Assembly (NCBI RefSeq): GCF_026914185.1
Contig: NC_070567.1
Span: 4,118,001-4,182,000, forward strand
Length of the DNA: 64,000 nt
Direction: 5' to 3'
Source of the DNA: Puccinia triticina
Taxonomy: Eukaryota > Basidiomycota > Pucciniomycetes > Pucciniales > Pucciniaceae
In this document: piece by piece, positions 1 to 9,417 of the stretch
How the letters are laid out: the number at the start of each line of letters is the position of its first letter
Numbering within the stretch: position 1 is the first letter of the stretch
Notes under the pieces: generated by a model
The model's input: the letters and a program-made list of their open reading frames with translations, nothing else
Databases searched by the model: none
What the model was told of the DNA's origin: nothing
Made by a program: the position numbers and the translations under genes

Positions 1-2073
1 TCAAAGCTGGCGGCGTGTGTGCCGGCCCTGGAAATCGTTGGACATGTCGTTTGCAAAGAAGGACGGAAGATGGCCCCAACAAAGATCAATAAAATTCTTT
101 CCTGGCCAACACCCATCAACGCATCGGAGATTCGTGGGTTTTTGGGAGTTGTGGTTTATGTGCGGATCTTTATCCCCGCGCTGTCGCAAATTTGTCTCCC
201 TCTTCGACGATTGACACGCAAAGACGCCGAGTGGATTTGGACAGCGGAGTGCGACGCAGCCTTTGAGAAGCTCAAAACAATTGTAGGGAAAGACATAGTT
301 CTCGTCAAGATCACCTATGGACCGGAGGCAGGCAAAATCAAATTGGCAGTGGACTCTAGCTTTCATGCGGCTGGGGCGGTTCTTACGCAGGAGGATGCTA
401 ATGGTCTAGACCGTCCCGCGCTGTATGAATCCCTCCTTTTCACAGACGTCGAATCCCGCTACTCACAGCCAAAACTTGAATTGTGTGGTGTTGCTCGAAT
501 CCTTAAGAAGTTGCAAACGGTGCTGTGGGGTCAGTTCTTTGAATTACAGGTTGATGCGCACTCTCTGATTGAGATGATCAACGCGCCAAGCTTGCCCAAT
601 GCTCCTATGACGCGTTGGGTGGCTTTCATTCAATTGTTCTCGTTTGAAATTGTTCATTGGCCTGGGAAGTCTTTCACGATGCCGGACGGGTTGTCGCGGC
701 GGCCCATGGGAAAAGGGGATGTGGTTCCGGATACCGAGTTTGACAAGGAGGAGCCCCATATCAGGCCGAGAGGATTCTGTTTGGTGGGGGCCGACGGTGG
801 GTATTCCGGTTATCAGCAAGGGTTCTGGCGGCAGTTGGAGCGGTATTTGTTGGAGCTCAAGATCCCGGAGGACATGAACGCGGAAGATTTTCGGGCACTC
901 AAACGCAAGTCTGTGGATTTTTTTGTGCACGCAGGAAGGCTCATGAAAAGAGGCTCTCCGTGCCCGCGGATCGTCGTCACTATCGTCGAAAAACAAGATG
1001 AAATACTGCGTAGCTTGCACGAAAATCTTGGCCATCGAGGCGAAACAGAAACTTACCGGCGCATTGCGGAGCGGTTCTGGTGGCCCGCGTTGAAGAAATC
1101 CGTTGTGCGCTGGTGCAAGAGTTGTGAAGCTTGCCAAAAGCGCGATCTCCGCAGACCAATGGAAGTACGCGGTCCTACGGGCGAGAGCGCGGTTTTTGGA
1201 CGGGTGGCTATGGATGTTGTACACGTCAAGGCTGCTGGAGCGCAGTATCTGATCGTGGCTCGCGACGATTTTTCCGGGTGGGTGGAAGCGAAGTTTCTCA
1301 ACACTCTCAGTTCGGAGGGTGTGGCCACGTTTCTCCATGAGCATTGGACCATGCGCTATGGGTTGGCGCGCTCGTATTCAACGGACGGTGGATCGGAATT
1401 TGGCGGTCAGCTCGCGGAGATGTTGCGCTCATTGCCGGGCCAGCATCGCGTATCCACCCCTTATTGTCCTGAGGGTCAGGGAATGGTGGAGCGCGGCCAT
1501 GCTCCTCTCAAAGCGGCCTTGGTTAAACTCGCCGGCGAAAGCGGGAAACACTGTCGGAGGTATCTTCCACTGGTTCTGTTCGCTGATAGGATCTCAACGA
1601 AGCGCTCGACGGGCTATTCGCCGTACGAGTTGGTTTTTGGTCAGAGGGCCGTGCTTCCTATAGATCTGGAAATGGAATCTTATTTGGGAATCGATTGGGA
1701 CGAGGTGCAAGACACGGCAGATCTTCTTACAGCGCGCTCTCGGCAGCTGGAAAGGAGTGAAGAAGTGCGTGATCTGGCGCACCGCAAGATGATGAGAATG
1801 CGCGAAGAGTCGATCAGATACTGGGAAGAGAAGAATGCAGCGCGGCTCCGAACTCCCTTGCAACCTGGCGAAATGGTTCTGGCTTACAATCGAGCGTTGG
1901 AGACCCAGTGGGGCAAATTGTTTGCCAACCGTTGGGCGGGGCCATTTCGGGTTGTTCAGCAGGTTCGCGGCGGTTCCTACGTGCTGGAGGAACTCGATGG
2001 GACGCGTTTGGCGCGCCGGTTTTCAGCTGATCAGGTGAAGAGGTATTTTTCGCGCGGAGGCACAGAGGAGTAA
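1..2073 (+). CDS. Ty3/gypsy pol, 3' part (RNase H and integrase), cut by window edge
   Basis: This is the last 690 codons of a gypsy polyprotein whose 5' part lies outside the window. The order is end of reverse transcriptase, RNase H (acidic start KLAVDSSFHAAGAVL), integrase zinc finger of HHCC type (HENLGHRGE, then CKSCEACQK), and integrase core with the three acidic residues in MDVVHV, STDGGSEF and VERGHAPL. It ends with TAA. Compared with 7345-9417 I found one base difference, A1944 against G9288, so the copies are almost the same age. It is the 3' remainder of an element that shares the LTR at 2734-3185 with the complete element downstream. It would process and integrate retroelement cDNA. 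Confidence 0.95.
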   Translation, partial: SKLAACVPALEIVGHVVCKEGRKMAPTKINKILSWPTPINASEIRGFLGVVVYVRIFIPALSQICLPLRRLTRKDAEWIWTAECDAAFEKLKTIVGKDIVLVKITYGPEAGKIKLAVDSSFHAAGAVLTQEDANGLDRPALYESLLFTDVESRYSQPKLELCGVARILKKLQTVLWGQFFELQVDAHSLIEMINAPSLPNAPMTRWVAFIQLFSFEIVHWPGKSFTMPDGLSRRPMGKGDVVPDTEFDKEEPHIRPRGFCLVGADGGYSGYQQGFWRQLERYLLELKIPEDMNAEDFRALKRKSVDFFVHAGRLMKRGSPCPRIVVTIVEKQDEILRSLHENLGHRGETETYRRIAERFWWPALKKSVVRWCKSCEACQKRDLRRPMEVRGPTGESAVFGRVAMDVVHVKAAGAQYLIVARDDFSGWVEAKFLNTLSSEGVATFLHEHWTMRYGLARSYSTDGGSEFGGQLAEMLRSLPGQHRVSTPYCPEGQGMVERGHAPLKAALVKLAGESGKHCRRYLPLVLFADRISTKRSTGYSPYELVFGQRAVLPIDLEMESYLGIDWDEVQDTADLLTARSRQLERSEEVRDLAHRKMMRMREESIRYWEEKNAARLRTPLQPGEMVLAYNRALETQWGKLFANRWAGPFRVVQQVRGGSYVLEELDGTRLARRFSADQVKRYFSRGGTEE

Positions 2074-2733
2074 AAGTAAGTCCTCCCAATTGTGCACCTC
2101 CGAGGGTTCTACTACCGCGTTTCAAACCCTACGACTTGCCACACTCGTGAGCGTCCAATTGTCCTTTGGTTCTGCTTTTGGTCTAGGATTTCCGGACGGC
2201 CCCCCCCCTTTTTTTTTTTTTTTTTGTTTTGTTCCTCTCTTTTTTTTTCTCCGATTCAATTCACGGCGGCACGCAAGCAGTCTAGGGACAGACTGCAAGT
2301 CGTGGGTGGATGTGGTGCGCGGCATGGTACTGGCAGCGCAGGGGACTAGGATCTGGCTCAGTCTTCAAGCTCACTCGGGCGTGGTTTTCTTTCCCATTTG
2401 GTGGCGGCTCCCCCTTTTCTTTTCTTCCTTGGGTTGTGTTTCTGAAGATTCTTGTGCTATCTTTCTTTCTTTCTTTTTTTTTTCTTCTTTCTTGCTTGAT
2501 GCGGCTCATTATTTTTCTTTCTGTTTGCGCGCGTTGGTAGGGCATGAAGGTGTGGGGTTGGTTTTGTTTTTTTTCTTCCTTGGCGAGCGGTTTGTTTCCT
2601 TTTTTCCTTTTTTTTAGTTGTGCTGTCTTCGTCGGGTGTGGGTGCGCGCGGAGCATGATGGATGGTCCGCAGCTTGCTGCGCCTCTCTGGAGTCTAAGTT
2701 CTGTTAGAACTTAGGTGAAGGAGGGGGGGGGCA
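2074..2733 (+). other. 3' untranslated internal region of the upstream gypsy copy
   Basis: About 660 bp lie between the pol stop and the LTR. The stretch is strongly pyrimidine rich, with long T runs near 2209-2226 and 2456-2490, so the phenylalanine-rich frames here are not genes. It starts with one copy of a GTAAGT-led module (2076-2152). It ends in a purine tract, AGGTGAAGGAGGGGGGGGG followed by CA, at about 2713-2733, which is the expected plus-strand primer (polypurine tract) directly before the LTR. The same region recurs at 9418-10077. Confidence 0.8.
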
Positions 2734-3185
2734 TGACCTTTCTGATCCAAGTTAAGGGAATCAAAATTTTTCCGATCAATAGCTCGTTGTATTCTTGACC
2801 GATCCTTATCCCTGATCCTTTCAAAGACTGTGGCTGCGACAATATCTTTGGAGTCTCCCAGTTCAATCCTTCCGATCAACTCAGTTCAAACCTTCCTGAT
2901 CCTTCGGCGCTCTTTCCCAAAATTGAGTTCTCCGATCTCCTCACGGATTCCTCCCCACCTCCTTGAACTCTCTAAGATCACTTCCTTCTCAGCCAACTGT
3001 TTGCTTGGCTCCATCTTACAACACAACCGCCGACGCGCTCTCACCGCCGTCGTAAAACATTTCAACAACCGCTTTCCGATCTCTACAGCTCATTCGACCA
3101 TCCCACTTCGGAGGGCTAAAATCTCAACTAATTTCCCAATCCCTCCCACTAACTGCCGCCGGCCTGCACCGGACGGAGTTCCACA
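2734..3185 (+). repeat. LTR shared by two tandem gypsy elements
   Basis: The 452-bp LTR starts TGACC and ends CCACA. It is preceded by the purine tract and followed by a primer-binding site. It matches 10078-10529 with one difference seen (T2849 against C10193, a CpG site). It serves as 3' LTR of the partial upstream copy and 5' LTR of the complete copy, an arrangement produced by recombination between LTRs of neighbouring insertions. I see no clear TATA box in it. Confidence 0.92.
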
Positions 3186-3187
3186 TT

Positions 3188-3240
3188 TGGTCCCCCAAGC
3201 CGGGATCGAACCAGCGACCTCAAGATTTACAGTCTCGCCA
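3188..3240 (-). other. primer-binding site extended to a 53-nt antisense copy of tRNA-Tyr(GUA)
   Basis: Two bases after the LTR the sequence reads TGGTCCCCCAAGCC. Its reverse complement is the 3' part of a tRNA ending GGGGGACCA. Going back from the CCA tail I can fold a 7-nt acceptor strand, a T arm with loop TTCGATC and five paired bases each side, a 5-nt variable loop, and an anticodon arm with loop CTGTAAA, giving anticodon GTA (Tyr). The match ends near tRNA position 24. It contains the non-genomic CCA and no intron in the anticodon loop, where eukaryotic tRNA-Tyr genes normally carry one. Normal primer-binding sites are 8-18 nt. Confidence 0.85.
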
Positions 3241-3335
3241 ATTTTTCACGGTTTTGAGACGCTTGGCGGTCTTCTTTTTTTTAGGTTTTTCTTTTTTTTT
3301 CTTAGGGTTCAACGGCGGAGGCGCAGGGTACAGAA

Positions 3336-3412
3336 GTAAGTCCTCCCAATTGTGCACCTCCTAGGGTTTCTTTACACTCGTGTCGAAGCATTACATTGCC
3401 ACAATCGTGAGC
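3336..3412 (+). repeat. GTAAGT-led internal module, copy in the gag leader
   Basis: About 77 bp starting GTAAGTCCTCCCAATTGTG and ending near TCGTGAGC. Related copies lie at 2076-2152 and 9420-9496 (after pol), and at 5926-6003 and 6157-6237 (inside the start of the pol frame). Each is preceded by a GGAGG-containing stretch. All begin with a perfect 5' splice consensus. The function is unknown. Confidence 0.75.
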
Positions 3413-3469
3413 CCTTTGGAATTGCCTTCTCTCTCGATTTCAGGCCGAATTTTTTTCCAGCCATTTGCG

Positions 3470-4534
3470 ATGGCCGACGAGGTAGCTGGCGTGAGACGCG
3501 TGAAAATCAAGCCCCAGGACAAGGCGTTGGGCTTTGATGGCACACACGTCGAGCGTTTCTTGGCGGACTATCAATTGGCCGCAGATTTGGATGGCGCGTC
3601 TGAATTCGACATGGCGCAGCAAGTGAGGTTCTTCGTGCGCAAGGCCGAAGTCAAAGATGTTTTGGAGACCCTTGAGGGGTACGATCCGCCGGTTTGGGCC
3701 TCTTTAAAGTCGTCTATGCTTGCGTACTGGGGTCAAGTCGACACGGCGCGCTTTACACTGCCGGACTTGGAGGCGTTGGTTCAGTCATGGATCGCGAAGG
3801 GAGGTGTTTCCACGGTGGTGGATTATCAGGATTTTCGGCGTGTCTGGGAGCCGATCCAATCTTATCTCCTCCGTAAAGCTCATATCGACTCGGTGGAGGA
3901 AGTGAGGACTCTTTACTACCGTTCATTATCGGCTGGCGTTCAGGAACGTGTTAGGGACCATCTCATCAAGGCCAAAACCATGATCACCACTCTGGACAAT
4001 CGGTTTAAGCTCCCCACTTTCGAGATCCTGAAGACCGCGGTCGCGGAGGTCATGAAGGGTCAAACTGCCTTGACTTTTGAGGATGCGCGATCAACATCTC
4101 CAGTTCCCGCAACTTCTTTCCAGCAATCAAACGACATCATGCGTAGGATGGAGGACAATCGACGTCCTAAGGAGGTGCCTGCTTCCTCTGCGAAGGAGCC
4201 TGCTACGGTGGACAAGATTTCGAAAATGTTGCAGTCATTCGAGCAACGGCTAGAGAAGAAGTTCGTGGCGAAGGGTGCTTCGCCCACCCCGGGTGCGCCG
4301 CGAGAGTCTCGTGGCCCTTTAGTTTGTTACTACTGCCATCGGGAGGGTCACGGTACAGGTCGTTGTATGGAGCTCGTGAAGGATAAGGAGGCAAACCTTG
4401 TCGAGCAACGCGGCAATAATTTTTTCCTGCCCAATGGGGCATTAATCCCTTTTGATTCCTCGCGACCCATTAGACACGTGGTAGCATCTTTTGTACCCAA
4501 GTCAGCAGCAGCCGCGGGAACACCGGAGTTTTGA
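3470..4534 (+). CDS. gag: Ty3/gypsy Gag (nucleocapsid-capsid)
   Basis: The 354-aa protein starts at the first good ATG after the leader (MADEVAGVRR). The capsid-like helical region covers about residues 20-215. A CCHC zinc knuckle lies near residue 285 (CYYCHREGHGTGRC, spacing C-X2-C-X4-H-X4-C), the usual RNA-binding motif of retroelement nucleocapsid. Gag would package element RNA into cytoplasmic virus-like particles. It ends at TGA 4532-4534, and the following protease frame is in the same reading phase with no other stop between. The TGA is therefore either a readthrough site or a CGA-to-TGA mutation. Confidence 0.85.
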   Translation: MADEVAGVRRVKIKPQDKALGFDGTHVERFLADYQLAADLDGASEFDMAQQVRFFVRKAEVKDVLETLEGYDPPVWASLKSSMLAYWGQVDTARFTLPDLEALVQSWIAKGGVSTVVDYQDFRRVWEPIQSYLLRKAHIDSVEEVRTLYYRSLSAGVQERVRDHLIKAKTMITTLDNRFKLPTFEILKTAVAEVMKGQTALTFEDARSTSPVPATSFQQSNDIMRRMEDNRRPKEVPASSAKEPATVDKISKMLQSFEQRLEKKFVAKGASPTPGAPRESRGPLVCYYCHREGHGTGRCMELVKDKEANLVEQRGNNFFLPNGALIPFDSSRPIRHVVASFVPKSAAAAGTPEF

Positions 4535-5611
4535 GCCACGTGTGGTTCCTTGGAGCCATGGTACCCCCCGGCCGTTTCTTCGCAAACCTATTCTGGAGTT
4601 TATCAAGCGGATCCGGCGCGGAAGAAGCACGAGGCTCCGAAGCCTTACAAGGCGCCGGCAGTTCCCCCTTCCGCTGCACAAAGACCTATTCGTAAGGGCG
4701 CGGCTCCTCATCCTGGATCGGACGTCGAGGACATGGAGCCGGAGCCTGAGTTGTTTGAGCGCGTTCCTGCTTCAACGCCGGAAGATGCACCGGTAGAGGC
4801 GCCTGAAGAAGTTGGGCAATCTCCGAAGCCGGCTGCAGCAGGGCCAAAGGTTCGGTTCGAGCGTGGAATCACCAAGGATCACCCTCACGCGGTTGAGGGC
4901 ATGTTGAAGAAAATTTCCGATCTTCCGGTGCCCGGCGTGACGGTTTCGGAACTTTTGGCGATTTCTCCCGCAATGGCAGAAGGCATCAAGAAGTGGGTGT
5001 CGCGTAGGCGCGTGGAGATTGGTGCTGAGGATTTGAAGGCCGCGACTGGCACGTTGTTGGCGGAGGGACCTGACCCGGAGGGGCCGGGAGGGGGATCGCA
5101 CTTGTACTCGTGCCCTCTAGGATTTCTTCCCTGTCTAATCGGTGATGAGGAGAGTTCTGCTTCCCCTTTAGTAGACTCAGGATCTCAGTTGAATTTGATC
5201 TCGGAGGCGATGGCTAACAAGTTCAGTATTAGCCCGCGCGTTAATTTTAGCTCTGCGGTTTACGGCATTGGTAATCAGTCCTGTGAATTGGTTGGAGTCG
5301 CCGAGGACGTCCAGATCAGAATAGGACGTACGATCGTGGGCTCCTGCCATTTCTGTATCACGCGAGCGGAAGGACCATTGATCCTGGGACGCCCCTTCCT
5401 CATTGACTTTGAGGCTACACTCGCCTTTTCGGGGCGAGGTGGCGAGAAGATCCTTTTGCCGGATTCGGAGGGACGTCAGATCGAGATTTCTCTTTGTGCG
5501 ACGGATGCTGGACGGTGGGAGCGGGATTTCCCCGGGAAGGGGCGAAAAGCGGTTCTGACCAAGATGGGGAAGACTCGCGACGACTCGAATGAGGGTCGTC
5601 ATTTTTTATGA
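4535..5611 (+). CDS. Ty3/gypsy aspartic protease frame, in phase with gag after one TGA
   Basis: The open frame continues directly from the gag stop for about 358 codons and ends at TGA 5609-5611. The first half is proline- and alanine-rich linker. The retropepsin domain is in the second half: active site LVDSGSQLNLIS at 5170-5205 (D-S-G triad) and the C-terminal LILGRPFL signature near 5380-5402. No ATG lies close to the beginning, so translation by readthrough of the gag UGA is more likely than independent initiation. The stop overlaps the pol start as ATGA, compatible with termination-reinitiation. It would cleave the Gag and Pol polyproteins. Confidence 0.85.
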   Translation, partial: ATCGSLEPWYPPAVSSQTYSGVYQADPARKKHEAPKPYKAPAVPPSAAQRPIRKGAAPHPGSDVEDMEPEPELFERVPASTPEDAPVEAPEEVGQSPKPAAAGPKVRFERGITKDHPHAVEGMLKKISDLPVPGVTVSELLAISPAMAEGIKKWVSRRRVEIGAEDLKAATGTLLAEGPDPEGPGGGSHLYSCPLGFLPCLIGDEESSASPLVDSGSQLNLISEAMANKFSISPRVNFSSAVYGIGNQSCELVGVAEDVQIRIGRTIVGSCHFCITRAEGPLILGRPFLIDFEATLAFSGRGGEKILLPDSEGRQIEISLCATDAGRWERDFPGKGRKAVLTKMGKTRDDSNEGRHFL

Positions 5612-8600
5612 GCAAAGTTGATCTGGGAAGTGGCCGTTTTAATCTAGAATCTCGTACTCGCGCCACTGGATCAACTCACATTCAAGAGATTCAACAGCCC
5701 GTTTTTCATTCTCTTTCCTCGTCTCACGCTCAAAACAATAATTCACAAAAACACAAGAAAATCACTCAAAACATCAAAAACATTTCGGCTCTCTCCGGTT
5801 GTGGTTCACTCTCCGATTCTGTCTCTTTTCATTCCTTTTCTGGTTTTTCTTCGGGCTCGAGGGCGGCGGGTTCTCAGGGCATAGTGGAGGATGAGGGTTG
5901 TACGCGGAGGAATTGGGGAACAAAAGTAAGTTCCATCCAATTATGCACCTCCGGGCAAGATGCTCTGTTTTCGAAAACCCTACCACGTGCCACTCTCGTG
6001 AGCCACCATTTGGATCCGGTTTCTTCATCCCTTTTAGGCGTCCCGGCGACGTTTTCGGACCTACTCCGAAAAGAGGGTAAACTATTTTCGTGGAAGGTTG
6101 GGTGTGAAGGAGGAGAGGTGGTTTTTGGGGCACCGTGGAGGAACTTTGGACTGAAAGTAAGTTCCAACCAAAGTGCACCTCCGAGGCGTGATGCTCCTCA
6201 AATTTGTCGTACCCTACCGCGTGCCACACTCGTGAGCAAAGGACGTTCTGTTGGTTTTGCTTTCGCAGAGAAGTCCGCATTCGAGGATTTTGCGGAGCAT
6301 CGCACCTGGTTCTTGATGGAGCACGGTCTTCGGCTTGCAGAGCAGCGGGCGCTTTTGGACGCTTGGGCGGAGGGCGGATTTCTGACGTTCGCCACGAAAT
6401 ATAAACCAGTTTCGAAGAAGATACGCCCCGTTAATCAAGCTATGCCACAGGATCTTAACCCCCCGTTGCGCCGTCCTCCTCTTTCGCGAGATCCATATCG
6501 TGGCCTTCAACGCACTCTCGCCGGCCCTTTTGTCCCTCAAGGCCGTGTCACCGAAGAGAGGCTCAAAGTGGTGAACTTCGGCCCTGATGGCTGGCTTTGG
6601 CCCGATGAGCTGAACTTGATCAAAAATGTCTTGGCTGAGCGTAATCTGGCAATAGCTTTTACTGCGGCGGAGCGCGGCTTGTTGAAGGAGTCATATGGCA
6701 TGCCTTACATCATCCCGGTTGTGGAGCATGAGCCTTGGCAGAAGAGAAAAATTCCCATACCGGCAGCTAAATTGGATGAATATATCAAAGTTATCCGAGA
6801 GCGCATCGACACCGGACTCTATGAGCAATCCACTTCAAGCTACACGTCCCCGGTATTCTGTGTACTCAAAAGCAATGGAAAGTTGCGAGTCGTGCACGAT
6901 CTTCAGCCGTTGAATCGGGTAACCATTAAAGACGCGGGAGTGCCTCCAGCCACGGAGGAGTTCGTCGAATCTTTCGCGGGCCGGGCTTGCTACGGTTTGG
7001 GCGACATTATGGGAGGCTACGACGAGCGCGCCCTGGACCCCATTTCCCGGCCACTTACCACATTTGAGACGCCGCTAGGTCGCTTCCAGCTCACCCGTCT
7101 GCCTCAAGGGGCCACTAATTCTGTCGCTGTGTACCAGGCGCAGATGATGTGGATCCTCCAGGAGGAGATCCCTGATCATGCGGGTATTTTTATTGATGAT
7201 GGGGGCATTAAGGGCCCGGAGTCCGACTACGATGGCGAAGTTCTGGCTTGGCATTCCGGCATCCGGCGCTTCATTTGGGAATATGCAACAGTATTGGAGC
7301 GGGTTCTTTTTCGGATTGAGGAAAGCGGACTTACGGTGTCGGCGTCAAAGCTGGCGGCGTGTGTGCCGGCCCTGGAAATCGTTGGACATGTCGTTTGCAA
7401 AGAAGGACGGAAGATGGCCCCAACAAAGATCAATAAAATTCTTTCCTGGCCAACACCCATCAACGCATCGGAGATTCGTGGGTTTTTGGGAGTTGTGGTT
7501 TATGTGCGGATCTTTATCCCCGCGCTGTCGCAAATTTGTCTCCCTCTTCGACGATTGACACGCAAAGACGCCGAGTGGATTTGGACAGCGGAGTGCGACG
7601 CAGCCTTTGAGAAGCTCAAAACAATTGTAGGGAAAGACATAGTTCTCGTCAAGATCACCTATGGACCGGAGGCAGGCAAAATCAAATTGGCAGTGGACTC
7701 TAGCTTTCATGCGGCTGGGGCGGTTCTTACGCAGGAGGATGCTAATGGTCTAGACCGTCCCGCGCTGTATGAATCCCTCCTTTTCACAGACGTCGAATCC
7801 CGCTACTCACAGCCAAAACTTGAATTGTGTGGTGTTGCTCGAATCCTTAAGAAGTTGCAAACGGTGCTGTGGGGTCAGTTCTTTGAATTACAGGTTGATG
7901 CGCACTCTCTGATTGAGATGATCAACGCGCCAAGCTTGCCCAATGCTCCTATGACGCGTTGGGTGGCTTTCATTCAATTGTTCTCGTTTGAAATTGTTCA
8001 TTGGCCTGGGAAGTCTTTCACGATGCCGGACGGGTTGTCGCGGCGGCCCATGGGAAAAGGGGATGTGGTTCCGGATACCGAGTTTGACAAGGAGGAGCCC
8101 CATATCAGGCCGAGAGGATTCTGTTTGGTGGGGGCCGACGGTGGGTATTCCGGTTATCAGCAAGGGTTCTGGCGGCAGTTGGAGCGGTATTTGTTGGAGC
8201 TCAAGATCCCGGAGGACATGAACGCGGAAGATTTTCGGGCACTCAAACGCAAGTCTGTGGATTTTTTTGTGCACGCAGGAAGGCTCATGAAAAGAGGCTC
8301 TCCGTGCCCGCGGATCGTCGTCACTATCGTCGAAAAACAAGATGAAATACTGCGTAGCTTGCACGAAAATCTTGGCCATCGAGGCGAAACAGAAACTTAC
8401 CGGCGCATTGCGGAGCGGTTCTGGTGGCCCGCGTTGAAGAAATCCGTTGTGCGCTGGTGCAAGAGTTGTGAAGCTTGCCAAAAGCGCGATCTCCGCAGAC
8501 CAATGGAAGTACGCGGTCCTACGGGCGAGAGCGCGGTTTTTGGACGGGTGGCTATGGATGTTGTACACGTCAAGGCTGCTGGAGCGCAGTATCTGATCGT

Positions 8601-9417
8601 GGCTCGCGACGATTTTTCCGGGTGGGTGGAAGCGAAGTTTCTCAACACTCTCAGTTCGGAGGGTGTGGCCACGTTTCTCCATGAGCATTGGACCATGCGC
8701 TATGGGTTGGCGCGCTCGTATTCAACGGACGGTGGATCGGAATTTGGCGGTCAGCTCGCGGAGATGTTGCGCTCATTGCCGGGCCAGCATCGCGTATCCA
8801 CCCCTTATTGTCCTGAGGGTCAGGGAATGGTGGAGCGCGGCCATGCTCCTCTCAAAGCGGCCTTGGTTAAACTCGCCGGCGAAAGCGGGAAACACTGTCG
8901 GAGGTATCTTCCACTGGTTCTGTTCGCTGATAGGATCTCAACGAAGCGCTCGACGGGCTATTCGCCGTACGAGTTGGTTTTTGGTCAGAGGGCCGTGCTT
9001 CCTATAGATCTGGAAATGGAATCTTATTTGGGAATCGATTGGGACGAGGTGCAAGACACGGCAGATCTTCTTACAGCGCGCTCTCGGCAGCTGGAAAGGA
9101 GTGAAGAAGTGCGTGATCTGGCGCACCGCAAGATGATGAGAATGCGCGAAGAGTCGATCAGATACTGGGAAGAGAAGAATGCAGCGCGGCTCCGAACTCC
9201 CTTGCAACCTGGCGAAATGGTTCTGGCTTACAATCGAGCGTTGGAGACCCAGTGGGGCAAATTGTTTGCCAACCGTTGGGCGGGGCCGTTTCGGGTTGTT
9301 CAGCAGGTTCGCGGCGGTTCCTACGTGCTGGAGGAACTCGATGGGACGCGTTTGGCGCGCCGGTTTTCAGCTGATCAGGTGAAGAGGTATTTTTCGCGCG
9401 GAGGCACAGAGGAGTAA
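5608..9417 (+). CDS. pol: Ty3/gypsy Pol (reverse transcriptase, RNase H, integrase)
   Basis: A 1,269-aa intact open frame whose ATG overlaps the protease stop. The first roughly 210 residues are low complexity and contain two copies of the GTAAGT module, translated as KVSS...TLPRATLVS, so they are probably not a folded enzyme. Reverse transcriptase follows at about residues 350-650, with the catalytic FIDD at 7189-7200 in place of the common YIDD or YVDD, and with FQLTRLPQGATNS before it. Then come RNase H, an HHCC zinc finger and the D-D-E integrase core (MDVVHV, STDGGSEF, VERGHAP). No C-terminal chromodomain is obvious. No disabling change was found, so it could be active. Confidence 0.93.
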   Translation: MSKVDLGSGRFNLESRTRATGSTHIQEIQQPVFHSLSSSHAQNNNSQKHKKITQNIKNISALSGCGSLSDSVSFHSFSGFSSGSRAAGSQGIVEDEGCTRRNWGTKVSSIQLCTSGQDALFSKTLPRATLVSHHLDPVSSSLLGVPATFSDLLRKEGKLFSWKVGCEGGEVVFGAPWRNFGLKVSSNQSAPPRRDAPQICRTLPRATLVSKGRSVGFAFAEKSAFEDFAEHRTWFLMEHGLRLAEQRALLDAWAEGGFLTFATKYKPVSKKIRPVNQAMPQDLNPPLRRPPLSRDPYRGLQRTLAGPFVPQGRVTEERLKVVNFGPDGWLWPDELNLIKNVLAERNLAIAFTAAERGLLKESYGMPYIIPVVEHEPWQKRKIPIPAAKLDEYIKVIRERIDTGLYEQSTSSYTSPVFCVLKSNGKLRVVHDLQPLNRVTIKDAGVPPATEEFVESFAGRACYGLGDIMGGYDERALDPISRPLTTFETPLGRFQLTRLPQGATNSVAVYQAQMMWILQEEIPDHAGIFIDDGGIKGPESDYDGEVLAWHSGIRRFIWEYATVLERVLFRIEESGLTVSASKLAACVPALEIVGHVVCKEGRKMAPTKINKILSWPTPINASEIRGFLGVVVYVRIFIPALSQICLPLRRLTRKDAEWIWTAECDAAFEKLKTIVGKDIVLVKITYGPEAGKIKLAVDSSFHAAGAVLTQEDANGLDRPALYESLLFTDVESRYSQPKLELCGVARILKKLQTVLWGQFFELQVDAHSLIEMINAPSLPNAPMTRWVAFIQLFSFEIVHWPGKSFTMPDGLSRRPMGKGDVVPDTEFDKEEPHIRPRGFCLVGADGGYSGYQQGFWRQLERYLLELKIPEDMNAEDFRALKRKSVDFFVHAGRLMKRGSPCPRIVVTIVEKQDEILRSLHENLGHRGETETYRRIAERFWWPALKKSVVRWCKSCEACQKRDLRRPMEVRGPTGESAVFGRVAMDVVHVKAAGAQYLIVARDDFSGWVEAKFLNTLSSEGVATFLHEHWTMRYGLARSYSTDGGSEFGGQLAEMLRSLPGQHRVSTPYCPEGQGMVERGHAPLKAALVKLAGESGKHCRRYLPLVLFADRISTKRSTGYSPYELVFGQRAVLPIDLEMESYLGIDWDEVQDTADLLTARSRQLERSEEVRDLAHRKMMRMREESIRYWEEKNAARLRTPLQPGEMVLAYNRALETQWGKLFANRWAGPFRVVQQVRGGSYVLEELDGTRLARRFSADQVKRYFSRGGTEE
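5926..6237 (+). repeat. two further GTAAGT-led modules inside the pol frame
   Basis: The copies lie at 5926-6003 and 6157-6237. Both begin GTAAGTTCCA, pass through TGCACCTCCG and end CTCGTGAGC, and both are preceded by GGAGGAA. They keep the pol frame open and encode similar peptide segments. They belong to the same family as the copies in the gag leader and after pol. Confidence 0.75.

Noticed and set aside
2090..2617. Phenylalanine-rich open frame, repeated at 9434-9961
   Set aside because: It arises from long T runs in the gypsy trailer; no homology, and it lies in an untranslated region.
3188..3240. tRNA-like sequence considered as a tRNA gene
   Set aside because: Only the 3' part is present, in antisense, and it includes CCA; it is a primer-binding site copy.
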